A DNA stretch of 64,000 bases from Bryoerythrophyllum caledonicum (Eukaryota > Streptophyta > Bryopsida > Pottiales > Pottiaceae): positions 11,239,519-11,303,518 of the forward strand of contig OZ020521.1 in the NCBI GenBank assembly GCA_963971425.1, written 5' to 3'. The position numbers and the translations under genes were made by a program. Every line of letters begins with the position of its first letter. Within the stretch, counting starts at the first letter, position 1. The notes beneath the pieces are model-generated. The model saw only the letters and a list, made by a program, of their open reading frames with translations. It had not been told where the DNA came from and did no database searches. Shown here piece by piece: positions 10,420 to 22,403 of this stretch.

Positions 10420-11860
10420 AGGAGGGAATGTCGCTATGGTGAGGGGGGAAGTCGTTATGTGAGGGAGAGGGGTCTCTAAGGATGTTAGAGGAGTCTCTTT
10501 TGAAGAGAGGTAGGTCGCTACTGCCTACAGGGGGGTCGCAGGGGGGATTAGGTAGGTCACAACCCTCGTTTTTGGTGTCGTTGGGAAGGTCGGGTTTGGG
10601 CTCGGGGGAGGTCGCTGCAAAAAGGGAGGTCGCTGCGGGCTGGGGTTTAGACTTCCCAGGGGGGTGTGAGGGGCTACAGACTCTGATCGGTCTTCCTATG
10701 AGCAGATTCAGGGGGAGTGGGTTAAGAGTTTCGTGAGGGAGTTTTAAGTTTCGGAGAGGGAGGATTTCTGAGCAGAGTGGGGGGGTTCCTGTATTGAGAG
10801 GGAGGGTTTTGAGCCGGGAGGGGGGGCATTCAGTCTGTGAGGGGGTGTATTGAGAGGGGAGGTTTTTGGCCGGGGAGAGGAGGTACTTAGACTGTGAGGG
10901 GAGGAGGCAATTCGGGGTGGGGAGGGGAGTATAGCTTGGACAGGGAGGGAGTAGAGGGATTGTGTACGAGGGAGGGCAGCAGGGGGTGGGGTTCGGGGAA
11001 ATCTGGTTCGATCCGAGAGAGGGTGTGGGGGGGGTACTCGTAAGAGCTGAGTCTGTGAGGGGAGTCTAGTTCTAGTCGGGTTGGGGTTTCTAATACGTGA
11101 TTGAGGTTCTGCAATGAGTGGGGGGGTACTGTGGATTTTCGAGAGGGGAGGGGCTGCGGGTTTCCTGTGTGTACTGGAGAGGTAGGGTGGGGGGGGAGCT
11201 GTGATTGGTTTGAGAGGGGGGCGGGGGGAAGGAGAAGAGGGAAAGAGGGAGAGGTAGGGTGGGGAGAGAGGGTAGAGGGGTGGGGAGGTGAGATCAGGTG
11301 GAGAGTGAGGAGATCTGTGGCGTGCGAGTTTGAAAGAAATGGGGGGTTTTACGTTTTTGCTCACCTGATATGTTCTTGTTTTCGTCTGCTTGTGCGCTTG
11401 GTGTGCTTGCGAATGTGCTGTGGTGTCCTGACTGCTGGTCCTTTGTCGCGGATCACCTCCAAGTTGATTGTTTTTGTTGCTGATGTTCTGTAGGGTTGTG
11501 TTTTTGGTGCAGAGTATTTGTAGCTGCGCGCGGAGTGGCTCCTGTCTGCAAGTTTGCTGATTCTGCACAAGTAGATCTAGATCTGGAAATTTTTGCGAGC
11601 GCTTCCGCAGGTGAATGAGTTTAGTGTAGTTTAGGGTTAGGTTTTTTGTGCAGATCTGTGCGTGTGTGGTGTATTGGTGGGGTTTTGGTGCACTATAGCT
11701 GATGTGCGTGGGTGTAGTGAAGTATAATGTGTTTCTAGATACAAGAAAATCTATTACAGAAAATAAATGGAGATGGGTAGAGATAACCTGATTTGCTATT
11801 TTGTGGCTGTCTCGAGGCAGATTTGACTGTTGTGTTGTGTTCGGCTTCACTCTTGAGGCT
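10420..11860 (-). other. C-rich leader region upstream of the ORF1-like gene
   Basis: The plus strand is extremely G-rich from about 10.44 to 11.33 kb, with many degenerate copies of gtgaggggag-type units, so the minus strand is C-rich and stays open over 368 codons (11850-10744) as a Pro/Ser/Arg low-complexity frame. This looks like a 5' untranslated or promoter region rather than a protein. It lies directly upstream of the ORF1-like gene, so it may be the internal promoter of the LINE (inference). Confidence 0.35.
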
Positions 11861-12525
11861 TTCCTGCGGCGTTGTCTTTCAAATCTAGTGCATAGGATCC
11901 TTAAACAAATGATGTTAGCTTTGTTTTGTAGAGTATGTATATTCCTATGAGGCCATGATGAAAATGTGGAAGTAATAATACCTAATAAATGAAAGAACAG
12001 AAAGGTGTGAAGAAGGTTAGAGATAGCCTGTGAGTGTTGACGCAGAATTTGCCTCCAAGGAATGGTTGAGTGCTTGTGTCCTAGTATCGCTGTTGGCTCC
12101 TTGTGTAGCTCAATCTCTTGGTATGATTGGGTCGTGGATCAGGGAGGTTCGAGGACTAGGTGGTGGGCGCAGATCTCAATCTTACTACACTCAGTCTGGT
12201 CAGATCTAGAGATGTGGAGGTCAATGGGTCCTGATCTGTGCAACAACACTAGTTTCCCATGCTTCAGATTCAAACTTTGCAAAGATCACTCTCACAGACT
12301 TATCCAATACCTCTAAACTTCCAGATCTGGTGTTCTGAGCTCTTCCAACAAGTGATCTGCCTCCCCAGCCCCACCAATGTCTAGATCTCGAACAATGTGG
12401 GCTCACAGTAAGGCCAGCAACCTCTTACTGCACATCCCTCAAGATTCTAGACTAAGTCCTTGTGCCTCCCCTCACCACGAATTGCGGAGCTCACTCTCTA
12501 CTCATCTCCGCCTCTCTTTGGACAT
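11861..12525. other. Intergenic, nothing recognised
   Basis: Short frames only, none with codon bias or recognisable motifs. Several agatct sites and CT-rich stretches are present. Confidence 0.4.
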
Positions 12526-12822
12526 GATAAGATTTACACATTGAAATGACCTTCAAATGGAAGATGTTAGTTGAAGAATCTTCAATCCAAAAGTGTAAGT
12601 CTTGTTGAACTTCAATACATTTTATATATTCTATAGAGTAAAATATGTTCCCATGTATATGATTCCTGATTGATGTTAAAGGATTAAATATATACAAGCA
12701 CGTAATTTACTCTGTAAAATACAAAAAAAACTTTCAAGTTTAGCAAGACTTACACCATTAGATTGAAGATTCTTCAACTACCATCTTTCATTTGGAGGTC
12801 ATTTCAATATTTGAATCTTATC
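12526..12822. repeat. Foldback element with arms of about 80 bp
   Basis: Positions 12526-12605 and 12743-12822 are inverted copies of each other (GATAAGATT ... TTGAAATGACCT ... GTTGAAGAATCTTCAAT ... GTGTAAGTCTTG). The spacer is about 137 bp. A related single-arm sequence is found at about 62355-62440. The transcript of either strand would form a long, imperfect hairpin. Confidence 0.75.
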
Positions 12823-13855
12823 ATTTCCAAATACAACAACATACATGTAGAATACTATGGTCACCAATGGCATCTTATGACATTTAAGGGTCAAAACAAT
12901 CACAATATATTACCTCCTAAAGGACCATTTCTTCCAGGGATGTTTCTCATTTCTTGCAAGTTCTTATGGTCTCAATTTTGATCATGAATTTCTTGAGTTT
13001 TTAAATGAAGATGCGGTATAGTAGTAGAGTAGCATTTGTAGAAATATGATTTTTTCAACAGTGGAATTTTTTTTTTATGCTATTCGAAGTGCACAACTAG
13101 GGATTTTGGGCACCTCCAAAAATTTTGCTCGAAGTTTCTATTAACATTGAGATTTTTTATACACAAAGAATATTACCTTCTTCAAAAATGTCAAAAAAAA
13201 TTCCTTTAAAATTGTCTTTAGTGTAAGAAAGCATTTTTACCCTATCCAAACATTTTCATACATTGTTGAGCAAGGGAGAAAAAGAATTCTTATAGAATTT
13301 CAAATGCTAGTCTAATCTTCATATAAGTGCAGTAAAGTGCAACCAAAAAAATATGGCATGTTCATACAGATGTCTGTTTTAAAATCTTATGCTGAAAAGT
13401 CCAAAATTTCACTTTAAAATGTGATTTTCATGCCTCTTTTTGAGAGTGGAAGTTTTGGACTAGTTAAAAATCAAAATTGTCAAGGAAGGTTAAGGGTTAA
13501 AGGACATTTGTAAGATCTAAAGCTCTTTGACTATTTAACACCAAATCACTTTAAAACTACTCATTCTTATTTAAAGAGTGGCATGGAAAAATAGATTTAT
13601 ATTTTTTTTCTTTAAAACCTCTAATTCATTTTTAAACCATAGGATCTTCATCTAAGCTAATAAAATAACATGCTCACAATATTTCATTTAATTTGATGGC
13701 ATGGATTGGAAGATTGTAGTGTTTAAAGTGAAAAGGTAAGTTATTTTTCTTCCTTGTGTTAAGAGAATTAGTAGACTTTGGTATCATTTGATGTCAAACT
13801 TTTGCACCACTCAAGGTCCATTCACCATGTCTTACATTCATTTTAGTTGTTTGTA
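12823..13855. other. AT-rich intergenic, nothing coding
   Basis: No gene. The phrases acatttaagggtcaaaac (about 12880) and gttaagggttaaaggacat (about 13490) resemble the TTAACCCTTTA-type ends of short inverted-repeat elements elsewhere in the window, so decayed MITEs are likely. Confidence 0.35.
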
Positions 13856-14822
13856 TAGTACCCTAACACAAGTATACGTACTTTTTGCTTATGTAGGTTT
13901 CCACACTACACTGCCAACTTTGACACCCTCTTGAGGGTTGAAAAATTGTCAATTTACCATTAAATTTTTGGCACAAGAACATTTCTATGTAAAAACATGT
14001 GCCAAATTTCAAGTCTAGAAGATGAACACCCGAAAAGATACTCAAAATCTACCAAGATGTGTAGCTGTGAGCCATTCACAGCTGCCAACTTTGACACCCT
14101 CCCTAGGGCTGATTTAAAAAAAATTTACAATGAAACTTTTGGCACAAGATCATCTCTGTGTTTATAACAAGTGTGCCAAATTCCAAGGCCACATGAAGAA
14201 TACAAACAAGGATATTCAAAATTGTTTCTCATAGCTACATATGTTGGTAGATTTTGAAGATGATTTTTTGTATTCATCTTTGCCCTTGAATCTTGCCATA
14301 CATGTTATCAACATGAAGGTGATCTTGTGCCCAAAATTTCATGGTCAATCATTATTTATCTGAACAGGGAGGGTGCCAAAGTTGGCAATAATAAAATAAT
14401 TTCCCTGATTGTTTCTTACAACTACACATGTGGTAGATTTAGATTTGTTTCTATTCTTTTGTGGATCTTTTGGACTTGAAATTAAGCACACATATAAGCA
14501 ACATAGAGGTGGTCTTATGTCCAAAATATCATGGGAAAAAATTAAAAAATTGAATCCTTGGGAGTGTGTCAAAGTTGGCAAGGAGTGAATTGTTTCTCAC
14601 AACTACACATGTTGCTAGATTTTGAATTAGTTTTATTTGTGTGGATCTTTTGGACTTGAAATTTGGCACACATGTTGTCAACATAGAAGTGACATTGCGC
14701 CAAAATTTTCATTCTAAATTGACAACTTTTCAGCCCTAAAGAGGGTGTCAAAGTTGGCAGCACTGTAGTGTGGAAACCTACATAAGCAAAAAGTACACAT
14801 ACTTATGTGAGAGTACTGTACA
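13856..14822. repeat. Multi-unit foldback repeat
   Basis: The outer arms 13856-13960 and about 14735-14822 are inverted copies (including GGTTTCCACACTACA and its complement). Inside, the unit gccaactttgacaccctc occurs at about 13914 and 14086, and its complement at about 14369, 14561 and 14742, each followed by a related segment of about 190 bp. The whole is a palindrome built from five related units, two in one orientation and three in the other. Confidence 0.7.
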
Positions 14823-17177
14823 CATTTTTAAGGGGTAGACAACATGTTTTGCAAGTTCAAAATAATTGTACAAGGTACATTGGATAAAAATTGGTAGTAC
14901 ACGTTTTAGTTACTTGTGAACCATATTTGTTATAGAATGATAATCCAAATGGTTCAAAAAGAAAGGTTCTTGCCACTTCTAGTAATAGAAAAATAAATAT
15001 AAGAAAATATCCAAAACTCTACTTTTGATGTAGGAAAGAAGAAGTTTTCTGGTACCTTGCCCAAGAATGTGTGATAATGTTTGATTTCTTTTAATATGAA
15101 GTTCTAAACCATAAACAAGATTCTCTTTTTGACACCCTCAAATAAAATAAATTTATGATTCAAAAAAAAAACCTCAATGTCTATTATACAAAGGAATTCA
15201 AAGCTCAAGAAGTCCAACAATTTGCTCAACCCTTGTATAATAAAATGCTTGCCACATTTTCACAACAGCAAAATTCAACAGCAAAAACGGAACTTTAAAA
15301 AATTAGATTTCAGTTGAGGTAAATTAGTCTTCAACAAATTCATTGAAACTTAACTTTGGATGAAGAAGAAATGTATGCTCAGCATTTCAGCCACCCAAAG
15401 TCTCACAAAATAATAGTTGGTGCTTTTAGGTGATAATGGTGACTTTTTTTTTTTTTTGGTTTTTTTTTGGTATATATCAGTATGTAGTGCAAGAGAAGCA
15501 TACATTCATTTGTGGACATTTGATTGTGTGTCTGTTACAAACAAACAATGATGCATTCAGTTACATAAGGTCTTTTAAAAATGTACTCAATATGTATTCT
15601 TGTTACAAGGCTTTGGGGAAGTTCTCAAGTGGAGGCCTTTCTCAAAAACAAACCTCCAATTGTACAATCATAGGAGAATTATTCACCTCCATGAAATATT
15701 TTATTTTATTTTAAATGAATGATTATCATTGGGAAAAAAAACATTAATAAAAAAACGGCAATTTTTTTTATTGAATAAGCATACTATAATATAAAATAAA
15801 AATAGACTATTTTATTGTACATTCTTAAATCATTGAGCACAGACTAGAAGATGTAAAAGGGGGTTAATTCAATGTCCAAGATTCAATTATCATAAAATGG
15901 AGAGAGAGGTATCTTGCATTGTAAAGAGTTGGTGGTTCAGCCCCTAGAAGACCAAATGTATCTATGGGGTACGAAAAACTACAATTATCTTCCAATCCCT
16001 AAGGTCAAAATATATCAAATTTTAACCACATCATCTCATATAAATTCAGAAGAAGATCCCACGGTCACATTCTCAAAACTTTCATCTTGGCAGTTTGTAA
16101 TCAACGCAGTAGAGATTCCTCTAAAATGATTTGGTCCTTCAAGGGTTAAATCCATGTCATTAAAGCAGTTTTTGACGAGGTCTGATAATCGGGTGGTGTG
16201 GGTTAGAGAGTTTCATTAGGGTCCCAATTTTTCATGGTTCTGCGCCGCCGGTCTTGGGGCGCCTCTTGTTTTCTGTTGGTTCCCTCGGTTCTTTGAAATT
16301 CAAACTCCGTTTTGTGTTTGTGCCAAAATAAATAAATAAAAATAAAAATAATAAAGCAGCTTTTATTCACATTAAACAAAATCCTTTGGCACTCAACGCA
16401 TGTCCTTGTTGTGGGTTGCAGAAAGTGACTTCTGTGCCTTCAATCTAAACTTAAAAAGCTGTGCTCAGCTATGATTGACTCACCAGAGTGGATACTCACA
16501 ATTCTACTGCAATAAAAACTCTACAGTTGTGCCTTGAGAGAAGAATTTAGTGATCAATTGTTGTCTTCCATCCATGCACTGCACCAAATGATTTCTGACT
16601 TGTTGCACGCCACAAAATGTCACCCAGCCAAGTCGCCAAATCCACCAAATCCCACTCATTCACAAGTACAACTACACTAGAACCTCTCTAATTCAATAGC
16701 CTCCATATTTCAATATTTCCGGCCATCATTAAATCCGGCACTCCCTTAGTCAATACCCTCCATAATTCAATATTTCAACCCCATCCCGAGAGTATTGATT
16801 TGGACAAGTTCTACTATAATAGTGCCTTACAACAATGTATGCTATTTTTATGCAAAAAGATCCATTCGTAACAGTCAAATCATGCGATTTTTGAGCAAAA
16901 GATTCCATTCGTAACCGCAGGATAAGTCTTCTCTGTGATGATGGCAAATCTCGGGTGTAATTGAGTTGTTTTTGTGATTCTATGAACACTCTAGAACACC
17001 TTCAACTAAGGCTAAACACATGTGGAAGGAGTGATTTGATGGAGTCTAGAGTTCATTGTTTTGCTTCTCCGCTAAGATATTTTCATCACATTCGATAGCC
17101 ATATGAACCTTCCCCTTTGTGATAGTGGCAAATCTAGGGCATAACTAAGTTGTTTCCACAATTCTACTTCTTGTATA
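14823..17177. other. AT-rich intergenic, nothing coding
   Basis: No convincing gene. Holds simple runs (poly-T at 15446-15470, aaataaata near 16325) and, at about 16676-16710, a phrase (tagaacctctctaattcaat) recalling termini of pogo/Tigger-like elements. The partner terminus is uncertain. Confidence 0.35.
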
Positions 17178-17745
17178 GATCATCTCATCCCTTATTGATG
17201 ACATCACTGTCCGCGGATGGAAAGTGGACCCCCTTATTGTAATCACAGCCGGCGCCCGTGCCACCACCTTTATCCCATCTATAAAAATCCTAGAAGATAC
17301 CTTCAAAATTCCTATTGATACTATTACAAACACTTTCAAGAATAATATTAACATCATTGTCATACAACATGCTATGTCAATCCTTCTACATAAACGCAAA
17401 ATTGAAAACAACCAAGCCCGTCTAGATACACAAGACCCCCCATAAAATTACCCCTTACTCCATTTCTAAGAAACCCTGACACTGCAAAACACACCCTCTT
17501 CTCCCTTTTTCCCTCCCCTCTCTCTCCTCCCCCCCTCTCTCCTCTCTTCTCCCCCCTCCCTCCTTCCTTGCTATTCTATTGATTGGTTGGTTTTATGGCT
17601 TTCGGTTACTTGTTACATAGTGTCTACCCTCGAGAGGGGGAAGTAGTTCCAGCTTACTAATTCCTTGTCCGGTGGGCATGGTCTTAGTAGTGGAACAAAC
17701 AGACACTTTATTCACGCCGGCTTCTTCGGAGACCGCGTTCTTCTT
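17178..17745 (+). mobile_element. LINE 3' fragment (copy 5, plus strand)
   Basis: From about 17178 the plus strand encodes the C-terminal end of the LINE polyprotein (WKVDPLIVITAGARATTFIP, AMSILLHKRKIENNQ), as in copies 2 and 3, and runs on through the shared 3' tail (cttgttacatagtgtctaccct, ggtgggcatggtcttagt, acactttattca). It ends in a hairpin (cgccggcttcttcggagac) followed by TTC repeats at about 17735-17750. It is strongly 5'-truncated, as usual for LINEs. A one-base shift breaks the end of the frame. Confidence 0.85.
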
Positions 17746-20064
17746 CTTCTATAGATCATCTCCAGAGCTAAGATTGAGTAGAAGAAAAAGGGGTGCTTTA
17801 CTATGGTTTTAGTGGGGCTCTTATCTTTCTTACCCTTCTTCTACTTTTGCTCCTCTACTTTTAAATGTTTTCACAACATTTAGCATTTGAACAAACCTGG
17901 TCCTTTGTGATGGTGGCATTATTGAGTTGTTCTAGAATAGAAACATAATCGTGACAACATCTTTGGTTGAAGTTGATATGATGAAGTCCACAATTTATTG
18001 CTCCCACACCTTTCTTCTCCATTTGCTAGTCTGTCCCCCCACTATTGCATTTGGACGTAGTAAGTTATGTTATGTGAAGGCATCAAGTTGTCTCTTCCAC
18101 AGATCCTCTCATGAAGCGAAAAATACTCCGGTGCTGATCATCACATCTGTCTGAGTTTGAGCCTACTCAAACAGCACTTGAGATGAGTGGGATGAAGAAC
18201 ATCAATCTTACAACCTTGGCCACCACTTTCACGCAAGCTGCTGAACGAGAGCTTGAGGTTCAAATCACAATCGTTTGTTTGTGCTACTCAAATGCTTCAG
18301 ACCAACTCATCACTCTGCCAGTTTCCCAAAATGAGAATGTCACTGGTACAAATGAGCCTGTGTTTCTCCCAAAGAAAAAGAAAAAAAAGTAGTGTAGAAT
18401 GTCGAGTGTTGAAAATAGCCCCTGTAGAATTAGTTTGTGAGGTCCAAAATGGGTTCAAAATACACCGCAAATTCATGTTTAGAGAGGGCTTCCTAAAGTA
18501 CCACCCATAACAAAATCGAAGAGGAAGAGTTCAACTTCACCTAAAAACCAAAAATAAAATAAAATTTGATCACTAGATCAAAATGGGGCTACTTTGGATA
18601 AATCTAAATTGGACACTTTTTGGTGAGGTGTAAAAATCAAGTGTCGGTTGGGATGAGTTAATAGAGGTGAGAGAATTCTCAAGTTGAATGAGAAGTATGG
18701 AAGCATAATGTGAGGGAGGCGCTTTGAAGGAGCTGCTCAGGGCCTATCATTCGAGATCTGGTATATTGCTAGAGTGTCACAAGCAGTTACGGCGAGTTAC
18801 ATTATATCTAGATACCGAGAATCCTTCAACGTCACGATTTCGTGCCGCTTCTGTTGGCTACCTCTCGTGCAATACCAAATATAGCCCATATTTTCTCTCA
18901 CAACGTGTTGGAATCATTCTCAAGCTTGCAGTAAAGAGCTAGACAAAGTTTGCAGGCACCCTACGTGATGTTGTTCGAGGTTGTCAGGCAAGTTGGCGCC
19001 CGACGTTTTGACTCGGAGCTCGCATTGATTTTTGGTCTTGAATGCGCATCATGTTAGGATGGATGATTAGATCTGCAGGCGAGAGAGAAGGAAGCTCGAC
19101 TAGGAGGCTAGATTCAGATGCCATTATGCCTCCCACACGGATGCGTCTTTAAGGTCAAAACTTAGTTATGGCTCGCGTGCTGAGACGTTCTTCATTTCCA
19201 CCGCGTGGGACGCCGAATCTACAGTGATCACGTGATAGTTTTGTGTGAGAATTGGTCGCTGCCACTGATCAGTGGGGGCTTACAGACGGCATGTGACGAG
19301 TCTTTTCAGTCAATCTCTCGATGAAGTGGAGGTGGTGGTGATGTTCGTGCGTTCTTGTGCAGATCGGTGTAGATCAGTGATGGTGTGTGTAACGTGATGC
19401 CGTGCTTGCAGACTATGGAGTATTTGGGGCGTCTAGGTTTAGGTAATGCTCGGAATTTCACTTTAGTGTTATATCGACGTTCTTTTGAATTTATCGAATC
19501 CACGGTTCGTTTCTTTGGATTAGCAGCTGTGTTGCGTTTGGTAGGATGGAGTAACAATGGCGGAATTTGATCTCCGCTTAGATCTGATGTTGAGTGGTGT
19601 ACAGTTCCTCGAAAGAACAAGAAGGAGCGGTCCCTGCCGAGTCACGTTGCCTATTCGAGAGAAACGAAAAGGTGAGTCCCGGCAATTCCATCTCGCGCTC
19701 GCACTTCCTACTAATGTTTCCCAACAAGCTGCAGAATAGTCGGTCATGTGCGAGCAGGCCTTGATTATGGGATGTAATCTTGTCCGGCTTATTTCCACAA
19801 CCAGGGCTTGCTTGCACAGCACCTAACGTAATGAGCCTGGGCTGCTTTCACAAGTGTTGTGAAGGTCAAGGTTATGATCTCCCACAATCAAGGGATGCTT
19901 TGAAGTCATCGTGCTCTAACCATTGCGTTGATTGCTGCACCTGGTATTTACTACTGATTCTAGGTTGTTGCTGGTTACCTCTCATAATGCTCCACTGCTC
20001 ACAGGTCCACAGCAGAGGAATCTTCTAGAACGTGCACACCAAGACCACCCATTGACACAGCTCC
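17746..20064. other. Intergenic, no supported gene
   Basis: Only short frames. From about 18.9 kb GC content rises and CpG becomes frequent, which may mark the upstream region of the GC-rich frame at 20.1 kb, but no exon could be defined. Confidence 0.35.
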
Positions 20065-20664
20065 GTGTACCGAGCTGCGCTACAAAAATGCCCACACGCA
20101 GCAGGTACTCTTACTTCCCAACAAGAGAAAAAACCCGTTAAAAAAAGTGGTTTTTCTCATCTCTCACCTCCTCTCTCATCTCTTCAGACCACCGACACGG
20201 CGGAGGCGTTTTTCCCTCGGACCAGTACCTCAGGCCAGGAAGCCTTCATCGACATCGAGTTCCTGGAATACGAGCACCACGTACAATCCCGAGCGAAAGC
20301 ACTGAGCTCCCACACCTTCCTCGGCGCCCCCGGAGGCCGCCACGCCTGGAAGACTCTCATCTTCTGGAAACGCCGCCGCGCACTGCCACCACCGGCAGCG
20401 TCTAGTACGTATCTAAGTGCAGCGGCTCCGAGTCCGGTGCCAGCTGGTCCGAGGTCGCAGCGGCGGAGACAAGCCATGAGCTGCCCTGCGACGGTGCCGC
20501 TGTACATGAGCGAGGAGCTGGCGTCGTCGTCGATTCGGGCGTGGTGGGAGCCTGGGATGCGCGTGGACGCGACGGAGAGCTGCAACCGGTCGCCGTATGT
20601 CGCGTTGGGGGCACGGTCGCACCGCCTGCCTGCTGCTTCTACTACTCCTCTGTACCTTGTGTGA
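20065..20664 (+). CDS. GC-rich reading frame, function unknown (possible gene fragment)
   Basis: A 199-codon frame. Two blocks (about 20235-20400 and 20475-20630) have codons almost all ending in G or C, like the desaturase and jelly-roll genes here, which argues that the plus frame is, or was, coding. The overlapping minus frame of 198 codons lacks this bias. The first block reads FIDIEFLEYEHH and HAWKTLIFWKRRR, the second ATVPLYMSEELASS and RAWWEPGMRV. The stretch between them lacks the bias and may be an unspliced intron or a junction. No family recognised and no start supported. It could be two captured exons within a repeat. Confidence 0.35.
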   Translation: MYRAALQKCPHAAGTLTSQQEKKPVKKSGFSHLSPPLSSLQTTDTAEAFFPRTSTSGQEAFIDIEFLEYEHHVQSRAKALSSHTFLGAPGGRHAWKTLIFWKRRRALPPPAASSTYLSAAAPSPVPAGPRSQRRRQAMSCPATVPLYMSEELASSSIRAWWEPGMRVDATESCNRSPYVALGARSHRLPAASTTPLYLV

Positions 20665-22403
20665 AGAGATTGGTAGATTGTAGGAGTCTCATATGCTACA
20701 TGTTGTAATGTAAAATGAAAAAGATGAACTCCAGTCTTCGAAGGAAACCGGCATATATATGAAGAAGAGAGACGTAGCATTAGGAAAATTATTCATGTGG
20801 TATGGTTTTTCTTCAAATGGAAGCATATAAACTTAAGGCCACTTTAATTATTATTATGGAAAAAAATGATTATTGAAGGGGCAATAAAGGTAGGCCTTTT
20901 AGGCATTTTGAAGACTAAAATGTCAAAGTACTAATATTGCTCCTTTGAGAGTTTGGTAGATTGTAGGAGTCTTCATAGGAAACTGGCGTACTTGTAGTGT
21001 ATGTTCATTTCCCTTACTAAGCTATATTTGTAGTGTACTTTCAAGTGAGTGTAGTTAGCTCCCTCTACAATAGTTGCATTTGTCTTATCAAAATTTACCA
21101 TATCTACCAAGAATAGATAGCTTCCTGTACAAGAACATATGAGCTGTTCTTACAGATGTTGTAAAGTAGCGATGTTAACTTGTGAACAGTGAGTGTGTGG
21201 CATGCATAAAAAACTCTAAATATGCACTAAATTCGTTTTTAATTAAAACATGTGAAATCAAGGGCGATTTCACCTGAACCGCAAGTTTAGGAGACAATCT
21301 GTTTTTAAAATGATAAATTAAGAAATTATCCTTTGAATCCGTGGGCACATGTACAATAATGTATTTTTTGGGGCCTTCTCGTTGCAGGCTTGAATTGTCA
21401 TCTACGTCTTTATTTTATTTTTTTCTTGAAATGTCTACATTTACAGGGAATTTTTTATCTATAAATGTCAACGTTGTGTTAGAATGGTGGATGTGGAATA
21501 AGACAATTTTCTTCTCAGAACAATACCAATAGATATATCAACTGACATATTGATTATTAACCATAATCACAAAATCAAATATTGAACCGATGGCCAATCC
21601 ACCATAAACAGCTTCTTTGGGCCCTTCAGACACCAACCAATATCATCTGCACAAAACCAAAACTCAGTAAAAACATTTTCCTTTGATATGAAATCTTTCT
21701 TTTTAACAATTCATGTCGAGCCAGTGTACCATGATTCCCATGCCTAACTCTAGTGTCGCGTTTCTTACGAGTATGAATCTGCAATGTTTGGCATTTTTGC
21801 AATATTTGGCATTTTTACAATTAGTTATAACATATATACTTTAAGAACCAGCCATGGATAATAATCACAAATCCACTGAAGAGCGATATGTAAATTGTAG
21901 AATTTGTTTAAGCAAAACCTTTGTGACATGAATACCACCCGGAATTGATGGAAGGCACCTTGCAAAGAATTACGTCCTTCACACCAATAATATGGTTGTT
22001 TTCATGGGATGAACGATTCACGCACTGTGACATCACCAGCTGATGGATTATCATCTCCACACGTAAACCGGAACTGCCAAACGCACGCGCATGCCAAGCT
22101 TCAACGACACAACACACAACAAAATGACAACGCTCTTCCCATCCAAAAACATCAACACCAGAGGAGAAACATGGCGTGATGAGGTAGCCGAGGAGTTCAC
22201 ACAATCCATGACCAACCTAGTAGCAGCTTCCACTTACAATGTACAAGCTGGCCCGCGGCGACAGATCTAGCAACAGTCGTGACGAAAGGTGCAGCGCACT
22301 AGTGCTCATTCTTCAAGTCGCAAACGAAACTGTTCAAACCTGTACTGCACAAGCGATGTGAGCAACGTCTTCTTCACGAAGAACGCAGCAAACTTCTCAT
22401 TCT
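20665..22403. other. Intergenic, including likely 3' region of the minus-strand gene
   Basis: No gene seen. The phrase gattgtaggagtct occurs at about 20674 and again at about 20955. Positions 21.9-22.4 kb may be 3' untranslated sequence of the gene beginning at 22404. Confidence 0.35.

Larger units (their letters stand above)
456..11860 (-). mobile_element. LINE copy 1: longest copy, 3' end replaced
   Basis: This minus-strand non-LTR retrotransposon copy reads, 5' to 3', as a C-rich leader (about 11.86-10.42 kb), an ORF1-like protein (10393-8763), low-complexity repeat frames (8370-5735), a 2A-bearing segment (5650-4430) and an APE endonuclease/reverse transcriptase (about 4440-456). The outer limits are inferred: no target-site duplication was found. 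Linking the ORF1-like gene and the C-rich leader to the LINE is inference from strand and order only. Around position 548 the sequence stops matching copies 2 and 3, so the methyltransferase-like, RNase H and zinc parts are missing here. Stops and frameshifts show that the copy is inactive. Confidence 0.6.

Noticed and set aside
10744..11850. 368-codon Pro/Ser-rich frame as a protein gene
   Set aside because: It arises from C-rich degenerate repeats with no domain, no codon signature and no clear start; treated as leader DNA.
16676..16830. Tiny pogo/Tigger-like element
   Set aside because: The left phrase resembles such termini, but the right end (near 16815) matches poorly and no TA duplication could be fixed.
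20184..20780. 198-codon minus-strand frame opposite the GC-rich ORF
   Set aside because: Third-position GC bias follows the plus frame, not this one; it is most likely a shadow of the plus-strand coding sequence.
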